In this document: in pieces, positions 10,210 to 21,529 of the stretch
How the letters are laid out: every line of letters starts with the position of its first letter
Position numbering within the stretch: the stretch's first letter is position 1
Made by a program: the position numbers and the translations under genes
The notes under the pieces: generated by a model
What the model saw: the letters and a program-made list of their open reading frames with translations, nothing else
What the model was told of the DNA's origin: nothing
Database searches by the model: none
NCBI RefSeq assembly: GCF_023159225.1
Contig: NC_063172.1
Location: forward strand, 42,103,832 to 42,167,831
DNA: 64,000 nucleotides
Direction of reading: 5' to 3'
Source: Perognathus longimembris pacificus
Taxonomy: Eukaryota; Chordata; Mammalia; Rodentia; Heteromyidae

Positions 10210-12358
10210 AAAGTTACCATTACAGGTAAGTTTACAGTGGTATCCAAAGAGTGAAAAGTGCTTACATGTGATTGACAATAGTTCATGTCTATTAATGAAC
10301 ACGCCCGCTTTCCAAAAACAACGCAGGTTAGTAGCACAAAGCATTTGATCTTCTTGTCTGTATTCAGAGCTGAGCCCCACTTTCTTAAACTGGCAGGAGC
10401 TCACAATAAATGAAAGCCTGTTATTCTCATTAATCAGCAGCATTTCTCTGCCATGCATGGCTACATGAAGTTTGTGTTCTTGGTTTTGTCCTCTATAGGT
10501 AAACTTTCAAGGACTTCCAAAAAAAGAGTGGATGATAAACATACAGTAAAATTCTCAAAAACATCATGTAAGACAGATTTCACTCAGAGGATTTTAATCT
10601 ATCTCTTTCTAGTTTTGTTGGTTGCCATTCAGAATACAAGATAGGACTCGATAATTAAATGACACGCCAACATTTGGTAGAGATGGAATATAAATAAATA
10701 TCATATGTCAGGCAAGTTTTACCCTTCAAACTAAGAAAGAATGTGATGCCACAAACATGGCATTCCACAGGCTATTCATTTATTGCCTTGCTTATTGTTG
10801 AATATTTATACCAGAATCTCATTTGTATTCAGTCTTATATTTATTAAAATTCTCAAATTACTAGTTTGCTAAACCTAGAACCACATAATTGAGAAAGCCT
10901 GAGCATTTGTTTGGTGCATTGGTTCTATTTAGCCATGTTCATCTATGATTCCCACAGCCGTTCCTTGTATTAAGTGAACCAGCAGCTAATTTATCTTTAA
11001 GTATTAAATTTCAATTTACATAATGTTCAGCTTTGATTTTTACTATCAGACAGTTGAAGTGACTCCACTGGTTGCTGCCTTTCTAATAAATTGTAGGAGT
11101 TTATCTTGAAAGCAGTGCTAATTCTCTTTTACTGAGAAACAGAAAAGGTATAGGTCAGTCAACAAGATCCTTACCCATAGAGTATACATCACAGAAGTCC
11201 AAAGTGTTCTGAAATTTTGCATAAATCAAAGAGCTCAAAAAAATTGAAAGGTAAAATTAAGTAAAGAAAGTACTATTAGATGCAGAATGTTATTGTCTCA
11301 CCATATTTTTTACATAGAAGCAAGTAGTTTTATTTTAATAATTTTAATTGTACATACATAAAATAAACAGTGCAATTATAAAATCTTGATGGTGACATGC
11401 GTACTTTAAGGGGAAGTTCACATGCGGGAGGATGTTAGTGTCCCCTATTGTCCTTACTACTTTGTTTTCTGTTTCCTTCTGCACCAAGTGCTGTGTCAAG
11501 AAACTTCACCTGGAATGAGGGGTGAACTTTCTGGACTCTTCACATCCAAATATCTCAAGCAAAATGGAAATGACTTTCTAGAGAAGTTTGGTTAGGGACT
11601 AGAACAGTATGGGTGGGATTTCAAGCTGGAAATGAATGAAACCAAGGATGTATTTTCAGAAATAAAAATAAAAAGTTGATGTTTGTTACAGTGTGCTATT
11701 TCTGTTTCATAGTTGCTGCCCACATGAGCCCTTTACCAACTCTTGATTTTTCTAAACTTGTGTGTGAAATATAAAATGGATTGAATTGCAGTAACACTTG
11801 GCTACTAATATTTTCTTATTTTTGTAACAATGACACCATGTGTGGATTTGATCTGGGACTCAGAGCAAAGGGCCAGTGCCAGAAAGAGCTGCTGCAGCTG
11901 AATAGCACAGACCGCCCTGGCGCATCTAGAATCATATAGCAGAAATGCCCTAGTCACTTGTACAGAGGCAAATTCGTGCTCAAAGAAAATCTGATTTGTT
12001 TTTATTAGATTAGCTTTGAACATTTAAATTTCCATCAATGCAAATAACAGTGGGTCCACCCCGCTCTGAGGTTCGTTGGTACCCTGTTTTCCCTTTGTGT
12101 CTTTGTCACTGTGCCATGTCCCCATCTCATCCTTGCCTCTGAGAAAGGAGCCAGTGAACTGACTCTATTCCAGAAGTTCCACAACAGGCCAGAAAAGCTG
12201 TATGAAGTCATTGTGGGAGATACAAAGGTGACCCCCATGGCTCTCCTTAATCTGCATCTCTGAGCCTGTGAATGAAGACAACTTTCACCTTCTACACAAG
12301 CTACTTCCAGCTACAGGACTGAGAAAGGACCACAAGAACTAACATGGACAAACCACCC
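10210..12358. other. unique DNA, no feature recognised
   Basis: Mostly AT-rich with no recognised repeat. The part at about 11830-12240 is less AT-rich and holds frames of 72 and 67 codons on the minus strand. Neither shows a domain, and I see no exon structure that would make them credible. Confidence 0.5.
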
Positions 12359-12402
12359 AGGTCCTTCATTCTGCATCTCCAGGTCCTTCATTCTGCATCT
12401 CA
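12359..12402. repeat. 22-bp tandem duplication
   Basis: The unit aggtccttcattctgcatct plus two bases occurs twice head to tail (12359-12380 and 12381-12402) and differs only at the last base. It looks like a recent replication-slippage duplication. Confidence 0.9.
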
Positions 12403-13149
12403 CCACCTCTACTACCAAAAACTCCATTGAATAGGATCTATCTAGAAATATTACCTTCTTTTCGACAGACCTTAAAGCTAGCCAGCACTTTGGCTTGAAT
12501 CTTCAAATCTGAAAGATTTTTTTCTTTCTGTGAACATATTGAAAGTGAACTGAAATTGCTGATTGAAAACATGGACTTTTCTTAATTCATATAATTAATT
12601 TTATGTTTACATGCATGTTCTCACTTCTTACTTTGATAATGCTATATAATACTATTATTCATCAATATTCTAAAATAGTTTTATCGGGCATCAGCCTATA
12701 AGAAACACTAATAGAAATTCACCTTGCAGGCAACTCCTTTTGTCCTTTATTTTTAAACAAAATTACACTTCAAAACAGATGCTGTATGTGTGAAGCTATT
12801 GCGATTTATGTGTTCAAGCATCAAGATGTTCTCACATTAATAAAATACCTTCACACTGTGCATTAAAATGGTTTGCAAGTGCTGTCCTTTGGCCTTCCAC
12901 TATCCTTGTGTGGTGCATGATGGATATTATGATGGCATTTACAGTCAGGTGGAAAATACCAAAGCACTCTACATGATATGCTTATCACCAGTTTGCAAAT
13001 CACCGAGAGAGTGAAAATAAATTCTATTATCTTACAATATTACTTTTTGCTCAGTCCATTTGTCCTTGTCACTTTTCAGCCAAAATGTAGATTTGATTAT
13101 TCATAAATGATGTATGTTTTAATTATTTTTTAAAATTTACAATTTCAGA

Positions 13150-13530
13150 AATTATCATAAAATTAAAATAATACAAAACCAACCTACCATGTGAAACTAT
13201 GCCATTTTCTTCTGTCATTCTTCCCATGGTTTTACCCCTGATGTCACCATAACTGGATTTTGGTACCCTGGGTAATGTATGTATGTTTATCAGAACTAGG
13301 AAACATCAAAATGGTGAGGCAAAGGGTAAAAAATGAACAAGTGCAAGAGCAATACTTACAAAACTATATGCTGTAAACCAACTGTCAACTGGAGGAAAAG
13401 GTAAAGTGGGAGAAAAATGAGGGAAGAGGTAAGAAGTTTGATAAGAAATGTACTCACTGCCTTTTGTATGAAACTTTAACTCCTCTGTACATCACTTTGA
13501 CAATAAATAAATCAACTTAAAAAAAAAGAA
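13150..13530 (+). mobile_element. older L1 3' UTR remnant
   Basis: From about 13180 the sequence parallels the L1 3' UTR at 43090-43470. Shared parts are the ttttggtaccctgg region, a purine-rich ggaggaaaaggtaaagtggg stretch, then tctgtacatcactttgacaa and AATAAATAAA with an A tail. The 5' boundary is unclear. It is diverged and non-coding. Confidence 0.75.
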
Positions 13531-13630
13531 AAGTAATCATATGTAGTAGGGACTACATTTTTACTAGTAGTAAAAGGATGTTTTATTGTTTGCATTGCAG
13601 TAAATCAGAAAAATACACATCCTTGTTTAT

Positions 13631-13738
13631 GTTAGATGAGTATTCTACCAATTAGATCTACCCTAAATGTTACTCTACCACTTAGATCTACCCTAGAAGT
13701 TAGATGAGTACTCTACCACTTAACCTACCACAGGAAGA
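13631..13738. repeat. imperfect local tandem repeat
   Basis: The phrase tctaccaattagatctaccct (13644-13664) recurs 30 bp later with one change (13674-13694). The phrase gttagatgagta (13631) recurs 68 bp later (13699). These look like overlapping slippage duplications rather than a classic satellite. Confidence 0.8.
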
Positions 13739-14216
13739 GGAATACAAACTTAAGTAATAGATTGCACATAAAACAAAAGTTGGATCACAGCTAAATTAAA
13801 TTTATTTTTTATTTCAGGGAATATGTCTAAGTTAACAATCCAACATAAAATGAAGTGATATTTGAAATCAGTACTACTGGCTAAGAAAAATACTAGTCAT
13901 TTTTTCCAGTACTATGAATAAGAAGAAAGTGTTTTATTTAGTAGATTGCATGAGAAGAAAGCAGAAAAAAAAATCAACAATGCATCAATCCCAGGATTTC
14001 ATGGATGGCAAAAATATTGCTAGTATTTCCTATGCTCTGGCATTCACCCTGTAATTTCAAGATTGAAATAATATCAAGTGCAGTGTAAGTACATTTGGAG
14101 TCATTTATCAGTCCCAAACTGCAGTACACCATAAAGATCTTGAATTGTTATACTATCAAAAAACTTGTGTAGATATACCATTTGACAGATAGACAAAATC
14201 TATAAACATGCATGTG
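13739..14216. other. unique AT-rich DNA, no feature recognised
   Basis: No gene or repeat is recognised. Confidence 0.5.
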
Positions 14217-14252
14217 TACACACACATGCACACACACATATATATATACATA
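14217..14252. repeat. (CA)n/(TA)n microsatellite
   Basis: Short alternating purine-pyrimidine tract: CA units followed by TA units. Confidence 0.8.
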
Positions 14253-14650
14253 CAGTAAAGTGATGCTCAGAAGGGTTACATTTATATAATTGAGGTATTG
14301 AGAATATTTATTTTTGAACAATGCCACCCTCTCCCTTATTTTCTACCAGTTTTCACTCCTCCCAACTCCAAGTTGCATAGTTCATGTCCAACACAGTATC
14401 TAGTGAATATCACTGCTGAATTAGTTCACCCTTTGTCCCATCATTTCTGTGCTCCCACTTCCCCTCTGAAAATCAGATACACTACCATGTAAGACGAAAG
14501 ATACAGAAATAAAAAATAGACAAAAGGGGAAAACCTGAATATATATAACTACAAAATATAAAACTAAAAAAAAAAAGACTTTTCTTTGAATATCTTAGAG
14601 TTGCTTAATGTCATTTCTTGGAGTTGCTTAATGTCATTTGTAATAATAAG
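14253..14650 (-). mobile_element. old L1 3' UTR remnant
   Basis: It shares ordered similarity with 31630-32110: a gatgctcagaagggttacat start, a pyrimidine-rich middle, then acacagtatctagtgaatat and cactgctgaattagttcacc, then an A-rich part. The layout mirrors the minus-strand 3' end of the younger L1s (gatgtacagaggggtta, C-rich tract), so I take it as an older L1 lineage on the minus strand. Confidence 0.6.
14594..14639. repeat. 23-bp tandem duplication
   Basis: cttagagttgcttaatgtca plus ttt (14594-14616) is repeated directly at 14617-14639 with one substitution. Confidence 0.9.
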
Positions 14651-15199
14651 AATGTGCCTAAAAATCTAAAAGTAGACAAAAAATTACATTTGGACATGAT
14701 AATTTAAAGAGAGTTATAAACATTCACATAATGAGACCAAAAGAGGATATTATCCTTAGGGGAAGATCACAAGTTGTCAATAGTTATATTATATGATCAT
14801 ACAAAATAATGCTTATTGAACTGCATGTTTATATTTCATCATTTTGTTCAGACACGTGAAATATTTATATTGATATTTTCTGAACAAAGAAAAATATACG
14901 GTCCATGAAATTTAATAATAAAAATTGAACTATCTCTAAAATTCTTTTTGAAAAATTTAATTAAATATTAATACTTAATTTCTTCATAAGAATTCAAACT
15001 ACATGAATGTTGTTATATTTGGGTTGATTCCTAGAGCCCTCCCCTCTGTATTATGATTGGACTAATAGGTTTGCTTGGGAATGGGTGTTAATATTATTCT
15101 ATCCAATGTTAATTGCAAGCTCATATACTATCAGTTTGATATTAAAATTATACATTATAGTTAAGAAACTAATTGCTAGGATACATATGATTTATAGGC

Positions 15200-15338
15200 A
15201 CGTATAGATATATATCTAGATTGTATATGTATATATGAGACACACATATATATAATCCTATCTATCTACTGGTTATATATATATATATATATATGATATA
15301 TTGAACATATTAAATAGGTAGATAGATATGTAGATATT

Positions 15339-15394
<56 letters not shown>
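15200..15394. repeat. compound (TA)n and (GATA)n microsatellite
   Basis: TA-rich steps, including a pure TA run at about 15275-15296, lead into a GATA array of about 14 units at 15338-15394. It is likely to be length-polymorphic. Confidence 0.92.
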
Positions 15395-15395
<1 letters not shown>

Positions 15396-16034
15396 TGTTC
15401 ACCTGTTAGTGAATCATTCTGGTCCAAATTTAGTGATGTAAATTAAAGGAAATTTAGTGTCAACTGAGTAAGAGCCAAATCAAATAAAACAGTTCTCCAT
15501 ACTGAAGTGTTGTTTAGAGACTTACATGCAAATTTTCACACTGCCTTTCAAAGAAAGGGATAGAGTTCAAGTCTCCATTCATACAAGTATGAATAATTTC
15601 AAAAGCCACAGCCCTGAAATCCAAAGCAATCTAGCATAATTGATTTGTTAATAAGACCTGCACTAAACTGAATATTAGATAAGCCATGGCTTTTATTAGT
15701 TTCACATTTGTAGCACATATCCAATCATCCTGTGTCGGGAACCTCCTCATATGTGCCTATGAACTGATGTCCTTTTTGCGAAATAAAAAGGAAACATACT
15801 TAATTCTGACTTACCCATTAATAGCCAAGAATTATAGTAAGGTATTTACATCTGTGTATACACTTGTGCAACTTATTTTGTATTGAGATATTTTTATTCT
15901 AACTACTCATCTTAGTATCAGCAAAAAGCACTTCAGAAAAATACTTGTTTTAGTAAAGTAAATAAACCAAGGGACAGAATGTGTGGATAAGGAAGAGAAG
16001 AATGCAGCGTTGAAATTGTGCTACTTCTGGATTT
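15395..16034. other. unique AT-rich DNA, no feature recognised
   Basis: No gene or named repeat. A 66-codon plus-strand frame (15686-15886) shows no domain. Confidence 0.5.
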
Positions 16035-16215
16035 CATCTTTTTTTCTTCCCCTCTCTTTTAAATTAATTGTATAAACAGGTTTCATTGTGATATTTGCTA
16101 TATGATATACATAGAATTAAAATTTGATCAAATTATACATAGAATTAAAATTTGATCAAATTTATATATTGTATTTTATGCTCTCTTCTCTCTATATTCT
16201 TCCTAAGTCCCTCAA
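16035..16215 (-). mobile_element. old L1 3' UTR remnant
   Basis: The stretch aattgtataaacaggtttca followed by ttgtgatatttgc is the reverse complement of the end of an old L1 3' UTR, as also seen in plus orientation at 56360-56515 (tgtcatggtgaaacaactt). It contains a later 28-bp tandem duplication. Confidence 0.55.
16107..16162. repeat. perfect 28-bp tandem duplication
   Basis: A 28-bp unit starting atacatagaattaaaatttg occurs at 16107-16134 and is repeated without a mismatch at 16135-16162. Confidence 0.95.
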
Positions 16216-16702
16216 TTATTAACTTCTTTAATTTAGTTAATATCTGTAGTAAATCATTATACTTAATTTTTTATGGTTATCATGATACTTCACAACCAAA
16301 TTTTATCAAAATTTGTTCAAATCAATACTACTACTAATAATACTGTAATGTTTCATCAAAAATGCTTCCAATATCTTGTCTTCCATTACATATTCTTGTA
16401 TATTTTCATAATTTGTTCTTAATATTTTTATTTATTTTTCTAAAGATATTACAGCCCAAAATACATAATAATAATGTTTATATTTGCCCGTGTGTTTACC
16501 ATTATGATATATTTAGTAGTAAATCTGATAATTGTGATAACTTCTGAGAGATTGATGAGCAGATAGGGTTTACAATATGGAGACTGTGAGCATGAGGATC
16601 ATTCATGAATGGGTAGACTGAGTGGGAAGGCACAAGCTTGCCTCCTACTACTCAGAATGGCATGCAATCTGAAGCAAATAAATTATTACTGAAATATTCC
16701 AT
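16216..16702. other. unique AT-rich DNA, no feature recognised
   Basis: No gene or named repeat is recognised. Confidence 0.5.
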
Positions 16703-16916
16703 TTCTAGTGGCTTAGTTGTAGAGTGCTTGCTAGCATGCATGAAGCCATGGGTTCAATTCTAATACACAGAGAAAGCTGGAAATGGTGGTGTGGCTCAAG
16801 TCATCAAGTGCTAGCTTTGAGCCAAAGAAGCTCAAGCACAGTGTCCAGGATCTTATTCCAAGCCCCAGGCATGGCACTAAGAATAATAATGATAATAATA
16901 ATAATAATAATAATAA

Positions 16917-16947
<31 letters not shown>

Positions 16948-16969
16948 AAGAAGAAGAAGAAGAAGAAGC
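16703..16969 (+). mobile_element. older IDL-Geo SINE with expanded AAT/AAG tail
   Basis: The left monomer (ctagtggcttagttgtagag to gggttcaattc) and the right Geo monomer (ggtgtggctcaag to ccaagccccaggcatggcac) are both present but diverged. The 3' tail has evolved into a microsatellite, (AAT)n then about 16 units of (AAG)n, 16880-16969. Long arginine or lysine frames across the tail are repeat translation, not genes. Confidence 0.85.
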
Positions 16970-17089
16970 ATAGTTTTCTAGCTCTTATTTACCTGGAAAA
17001 GTTGCAATGGATCATTTTGTTATCTGAAGTATGGTTTTGTGTTCTATGAAGAGACAATCCTTGATTAAGAGTTTGTCCTTTGTTTCTAA

Positions 17090-17500
17090 TAGTACAACTA
17101 AGTCATAAAATTCAATGTGTATCATACAAAGTCAAGAAAATGAAAGGGAGAAGGGTTGGGAGGGATGGGAAAGAATGATGAAGAAAATGACATCCATCAA
17201 GATGCAGTCTATTCACAAATGCTCTTATGGATCATGTCTGTAATCCCAGGAACTCAGGAGTCTGAGATCTGAGGACCAAAGTTGAAAGCTCAGGCAGGAA
17301 ATTCTAGGATACATTTATCTCCTAATAATCACTTAATAAAAGCCAGTGGCTCAAATGGCAGAGCATTGTTCTTAAATAAAAATGCTCAGACAACACCTAG
17401 GCCCTGAGTTCAAGACTCAGGACTGGCACAAAAACAAATAAATGAACAAAAAGTACAACTAAGTAAAAAATTTTGACAATAAATAATAACCCCTTGAGAA
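17090..17500 (+). mobile_element. old L1 3' UTR remnant, split by a SINE
   Basis: 17100-17221 is purine-rich (gggagaagggttgggaggga) and resembles 59690-59760 in order. The end, with AATAAATAATAACCCC, continues after the B1-like/Geo SINE at 17222-17445. It is non-coding and heavily diverged. Confidence 0.5.
17222..17445 (+). mobile_element. B1-like/Geo composite SINE
   Basis: The left half is 7SL/B1-like: atgtctgtaatcccaggaac, then ctcaggagtctgagatctga. It passes through a caggcaggaaattct linker and ttatctcctaata into the same right monomer as IDL-Geo: ccagtggctcaaatggcaga, aggccctgagttcaagac, then actggc. An A-rich tail follows. One of six such composites in the window. Confidence 0.75.
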
Positions 17501-17912
17501 CTTAGAACATAATGTGTCATACTGTAACATCTATCTCCCTAATGCTAGAATTAAGATATGTACCACCACACCTAAACTGCATCTTAGTTCTCAGTCACAT
17601 TATTTCTGTGTATAATTCCATTTCATTATCTACTTGTATTATTTTACTTTTGTCACATATATTTTTTCTTTTTTTCTTTATTCACATTTTCCTTCCTTTT
17701 TAGATATATTTAAAACAACTGTTTCTAGTACTTTATGTGATAATTCCAAAAGTTGGATTTTCATAAAGACAGTTCTATTTGTATTTTCTTCTTTGAATGG
17801 ACCATGTATTTGTGTTTTTTGTATGTGTCTATTTTTTTCTATTGAAATCTGAGCATTTAAGTTTCCAGTCTTAACACTCAAAGATGTCCATTTCTCCTGG
17901 AATTTCTGGTTT
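17501..17912. other. unique AT-rich DNA, no feature recognised
   Basis: No gene or named repeat is recognised. Confidence 0.5.
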
Positions 17913-18277
17913 GAATATATTTTTCTTTTTTCTGAATAATTACTTATTTACTCTCACAGTGATGTACAGAGGGGTTAGAGTTTCATATGTAAGCTAGTGG
18001 GTACATTTCTTGTACAATTTGTTACCTCCTCCATCATTCCCTTCCTATCCTTTTCCCTCTCCCCCCATTTGGTTTACACCAAATAGTTTTGTAAGTGTTG
18101 CTTTTGGAGTCGTTTGTCTTTTTATCCTTTGTCTCGCAATTTTGATATTCCATTTCACTTCCCTAGTTCTAATACCAGTTTATACAGTATCCTGGGTACT
18201 CAGACAAGATACAGTGATAGCACGGGGACAACCACAGGAAGGGGATACAACAGGATCATTAAAAAAATGTAGAAGTA
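17913..18277 (-). mobile_element. 3' UTR end of the minus-strand L1 (separated from its body)
   Basis: Minus-strand L1 3' UTR with its T-rich (A-tail) end at about 17921 and the C-rich tract near 18045-18066. It stops abruptly at about 18277, where a plus-strand L1 5' UTR begins. The edge gaatatatttttctt (17913-17927) resembles aaatatttttttctt at 31608-31622 (13 of 15 positions). That suggests this fragment and the body at 24839-31607 are one insertion, later interrupted. Confidence 0.75.
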
Positions 18278-20393
18278 GGATTAGGACTTCTGGGAAGATG
18301 GAGCAGGAGCAGCAGAGCCCTAGCTAAGCTCCCTCTGACATTGCAGTTTTCCCACTCCAGAGAAAATTTTACACCTAGAAAGACAGCCCAAGTAAGTTAT
18401 AACAGTACAGGCATTCTGGCCAGGAAGAAAAAATCTACTTTGTTGGCCTGAAACCACAGATTTGAGCTTCGGGCGGTGTCCCACGCCAGTGCCAGGGCCT
18501 GCACAGCGTCCCGCACTCTGCTCACCTAAAGCACACAGCAGCAACCAGGAAGAAATCCTCCAGATGGTGGCAGACAGACGCGGATCAGAGGCTGAGCACC
18601 AATGGACTGAAATCGCAGAGAAAGCATGAGTACCCCACCAACGACATTCCCACTTGCACCCATAGAACTGCATATGGAACGTAGCCCTACCCCCACCACC
18701 AGAGCAAAGCGCCATCTTTGACACTGGCATAGGGTCAGACCAGACTGGAACTAAAGTGGGCCTGGGGAAAGCAAGGACAAAGGGGCCATCTTTGAAAAGG
18801 GCAAGAGGGACCAATCAGTGAGAGCCAGCTCCACTCAGGAGAAGGACCCCTGCCCAGGCAAAGGAAGCCCAATTTCCAGACCAAAATGGAGCTGAATTCC
18901 ATAGCCAGCTCTGCCCAGGTGGCTGCCCCACCCAGGATAGAGGAACGTCACCCAGGCAAGCTACTCTCAGCCAGGTAAACCAGGCCAGAGGTGCCCTGTC
19001 CTGCGGGGTCCGCAGCCTATTCAAAGCCAGGCATTACAGGCAGCAGCCCCACAGCAGACAGGAGGAGCCATGGTTCCCAAGACTGTTCACATTCCCCATC
19101 TACAGAGATGCCCAAGTCTCACCTGCAAGCTGTGTGAACCACAGAGACCCAGGGTTTCACTAACAGGGGTGAGGGTCAGAACAGATCCACTCCCTGCTAA
19201 CTGAAAGCAAGTCATACCAGCCAAGCAGCAAAATAGACTGCAGACCATCACAAGGAAACCAGAGACTGTAGAAAGCCCACGTGAACAAGGAAGACTCCAT
19301 TTCTTTTTCAAACATTTTTAAAGTTTTTTCTTTTTCATATCTGAAACGGCATTGGTTTTTTTTTTTTTTTTTCCATTTTTACCTGTTTGTTTTATCAAGT
19401 TTTGTTTTGTTTTGTTTTTGTTTTGGTTGTTCATTTTTCTGCTTTTTTTTCTTTTCTTTTTTTTAAATAATTTTTCCCTGTTTTGTGCATCTGTCTCCCA
19501 GTATTTTTCTTTAATTCTCTCTTTACATTCTCTTTCTTTAAAAATTACTTTCCTATGAATAATACCTTCACTCCACACCAATGACGTTTCAGATATGAAA
19601 AAGAAAAAAAAAAAAAGCTTTAAAAATGTTTGAAAAAGAAATGGAGACTTCCTTGTTTGTGTGGGCTTTCTACAGTCTCTGGTTTCCTTGTGATGGTCTG
19701 CAGTCTATTTTGCTGCTTGGCTGGGTTTGACTTGCTTTCAGTTAGCAGGGGGTGGATCTGTTCTGACCCTCACACCTGTTAGTTAAATTCTGGGTCTCTA
19801 TGGTTCACACAGCTTGAAGGTAAGACTTGGGCATCCTGGCTGAGAGTAGCTTGCCTGGGTGACGTTCCTCCCTCCTGGGCAGGGCAGCCACCTGGGCAGA
19901 GCTGGCTATGGAATTCAGCTCCATTTTGCTCTGGAAATTGGGCTACCTCTGTGATGGGACCGTTTATCTGTCTCAGGAACTGTTTGTTCTTCCATCTAGT
20001 TGTTCTGTGGTGCTGGTAGCTGCTCGCCATGTTCACTTTTAATTTAGAAATGCCAGCAGGCATAGCAGGGCAACTATGGCTGAGCCGCAGCCCAGTGAAA
20101 GCCAGTCCAAAAAGAACTTAATATATGCACAAGAATTGCTCATAGGATTGCAACAATAAATAAGTAACTACTGAATACAGGACTCAGCATTGGTTGTCAT
20201 ATTGAAATTGTATTCTTTAGGAACACCAAATCTAATTTTATATACAGGTATATGAGGTATCTGTATATAATTGTGAACTTCTAAGATTTACACAACAGTG
20301 CTTGGTAAGGTCTGATTTGGGTCATAAATGGTGCTCACAGGTGCTTGTAGATAGGCATTCCCAATCCAAATGGGCAGAAGAAACACAAGAAAG
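18278..20393 (+). promoter_or_regulatory. L1 5' UTR (promoter region) with internal hairpin
   Basis: This is relatively GC-rich sequence upstream of the ORF1 start. In L1 elements it carries the internal polymerase II promoter. It aligns in order with the reverse complement of 29604-31607. Unlike that copy, it contains an inverted duplication of its own kind (18862-19355 against 19578-19946). Antisense frames of 164 and 69 codons run through its first 750 bp. Activity is unknown. Confidence 0.8.
18862..19946. repeat. large inverted repeat inside L1 5' UTR
   Basis: The left arm 18862-19355 and right arm 19578-19946 are reverse complements. For example, gaaacggcattgg at 19343-19355 faces ccaatgacgtttc at 19578-19590. 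Near the outer ends, agctgaattccatagccagc faces its complement at about 19900-19920. The right arm lacks about 134 bp of the left arm (18972-19105). The spacer of about 220 bp is T-rich. The copy at 24839-31607 lacks the inverted arm. Confidence 0.9.
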
Positions 20394-21440
20394 ATGGCAA
20401 ACAATGGAGTCTAATCTCCCACTGAAAATAAGCAGGAAGCAGAGCAAGCAATCAAAGACATAGACGTGAATCCTCAAAATGCCCTACAAAGTCTACTGAT
20501 AAACATGATAAATGAAAAGTTTGAATCAATACAGTAATCCCTCCATAAAGTAATAGACGATTTCATGGCCTCGACAAATAGAAAGATAAATGAAATTCAA
20601 GAGTCAAATGAAAAGGTAGCTACCCAGCTAAAAGATTTGAGTGACAGCACTCAAAACCAAAATAATGAAGTTAATGAAGTAAAGAAGTATAGGCAGGACC
20701 TAAGAGATATCATGGAAAACATCAGGAAAGACCAGTCAGAAGGAAAAGAGATTCGAAATCAAGTAGCAAGCCTACAGTCCCGACTAGCTGAAGCAGAGGA
20801 TCGAATATCAGGAGCAGAAGATTCCCTAGAATCTATGGAGAAAGATCAAAAATCAGTACAAAACCAATCGACAAAACAGATCACCCCAGGAACTCCAACA
20901 CACAATCAGGTAGCCCAATTTAAGGACAATAGGTATTGAGGAAAACCTGGAGAAAGAAGTTAATGGAATAGGCAACCTATTTAACAGAATATTAGCTGAG
21001 AACTTCCCAAATATCCAGAAGGATAGACATATACAGATACAAGAAGCATTTAGAACCCCAAACCTCCCTGACCAGAATAGGACATCCCACCAACACATTG
21101 TGATGAAAACAGGATCAATAGAGTCCAAGGAAAGAATCCTTAAAGCTGTTGGGGAGAAGAAAACAATCACATATAAAGGAAAAGCAATCAGAATTACCCC
21201 GGACATCTCAGCAGTGACCATGAAAGCAAGAAAAGCCTGTAATTAGGTATGCCAAACCATAAATAAAAATAACTACCAACCAAGAATAGTGTGCCCAGCT
21301 AAACTCTCATTCATAGCCAAAGGTCAAATAAAAATCTTCCACAGTAAGGAAAAACTGAAACAATGTATCTCCACCAAACCAGCTTTACAGAAACTTCTCA
21401 AAAATGTACTATACAGGAAAAACCATCAAGATCCCAATAC
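20394..21440 (+). pseudogene. L1 ORF1 remnant (RNA-binding protein, broken)
   Basis: ORF1 proteins are trimeric RNA-binding chaperones with a coiled coil, an RRM and a C-terminal domain. The ATG at 20394 is followed in frame by stops at 20412 and 20535. The next 124 codons (20565-20939) are open and look like the coiled coil, rich in E, K and Q, with SRLAEAEDRISGAED near residues 72-86. A frameshift near 20925 moves the RRM-like part into another frame (about 20935-21240), ending at an in-frame stop. The C-terminal block (KLSFIAKGQIKIFHSKEKL) reads in a third frame to about 21430. It is clearly non-functional. Confidence 0.88.
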
Positions 21441-21529
21441 AAACAGTGAAAGAAACCCTAAATAGTAAACCAGAATATGAGATCAAGAAATGGGAAGACA
21501 CAGCTTTTAAAAGGATAGCTACAAATGAA

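Noticed and set aside
15338..15394. Regularly spaced repeats as a CRISPR-like array
   Set aside because: Uniform 4-bp GATA units without spacers in mammalian DNA: a microsatellite.
16724..17049. Frames with long Arg or Lys runs
   Set aside because: Translation of the AAT/AAG microsatellite tail of a SINE.
18320..18814. 164-aa frame as a host gene
   Set aside because: It lies wholly inside an L1 5' UTR in antisense and has a broken counterpart in the second L1. Reported only as an antisense-frame observation.
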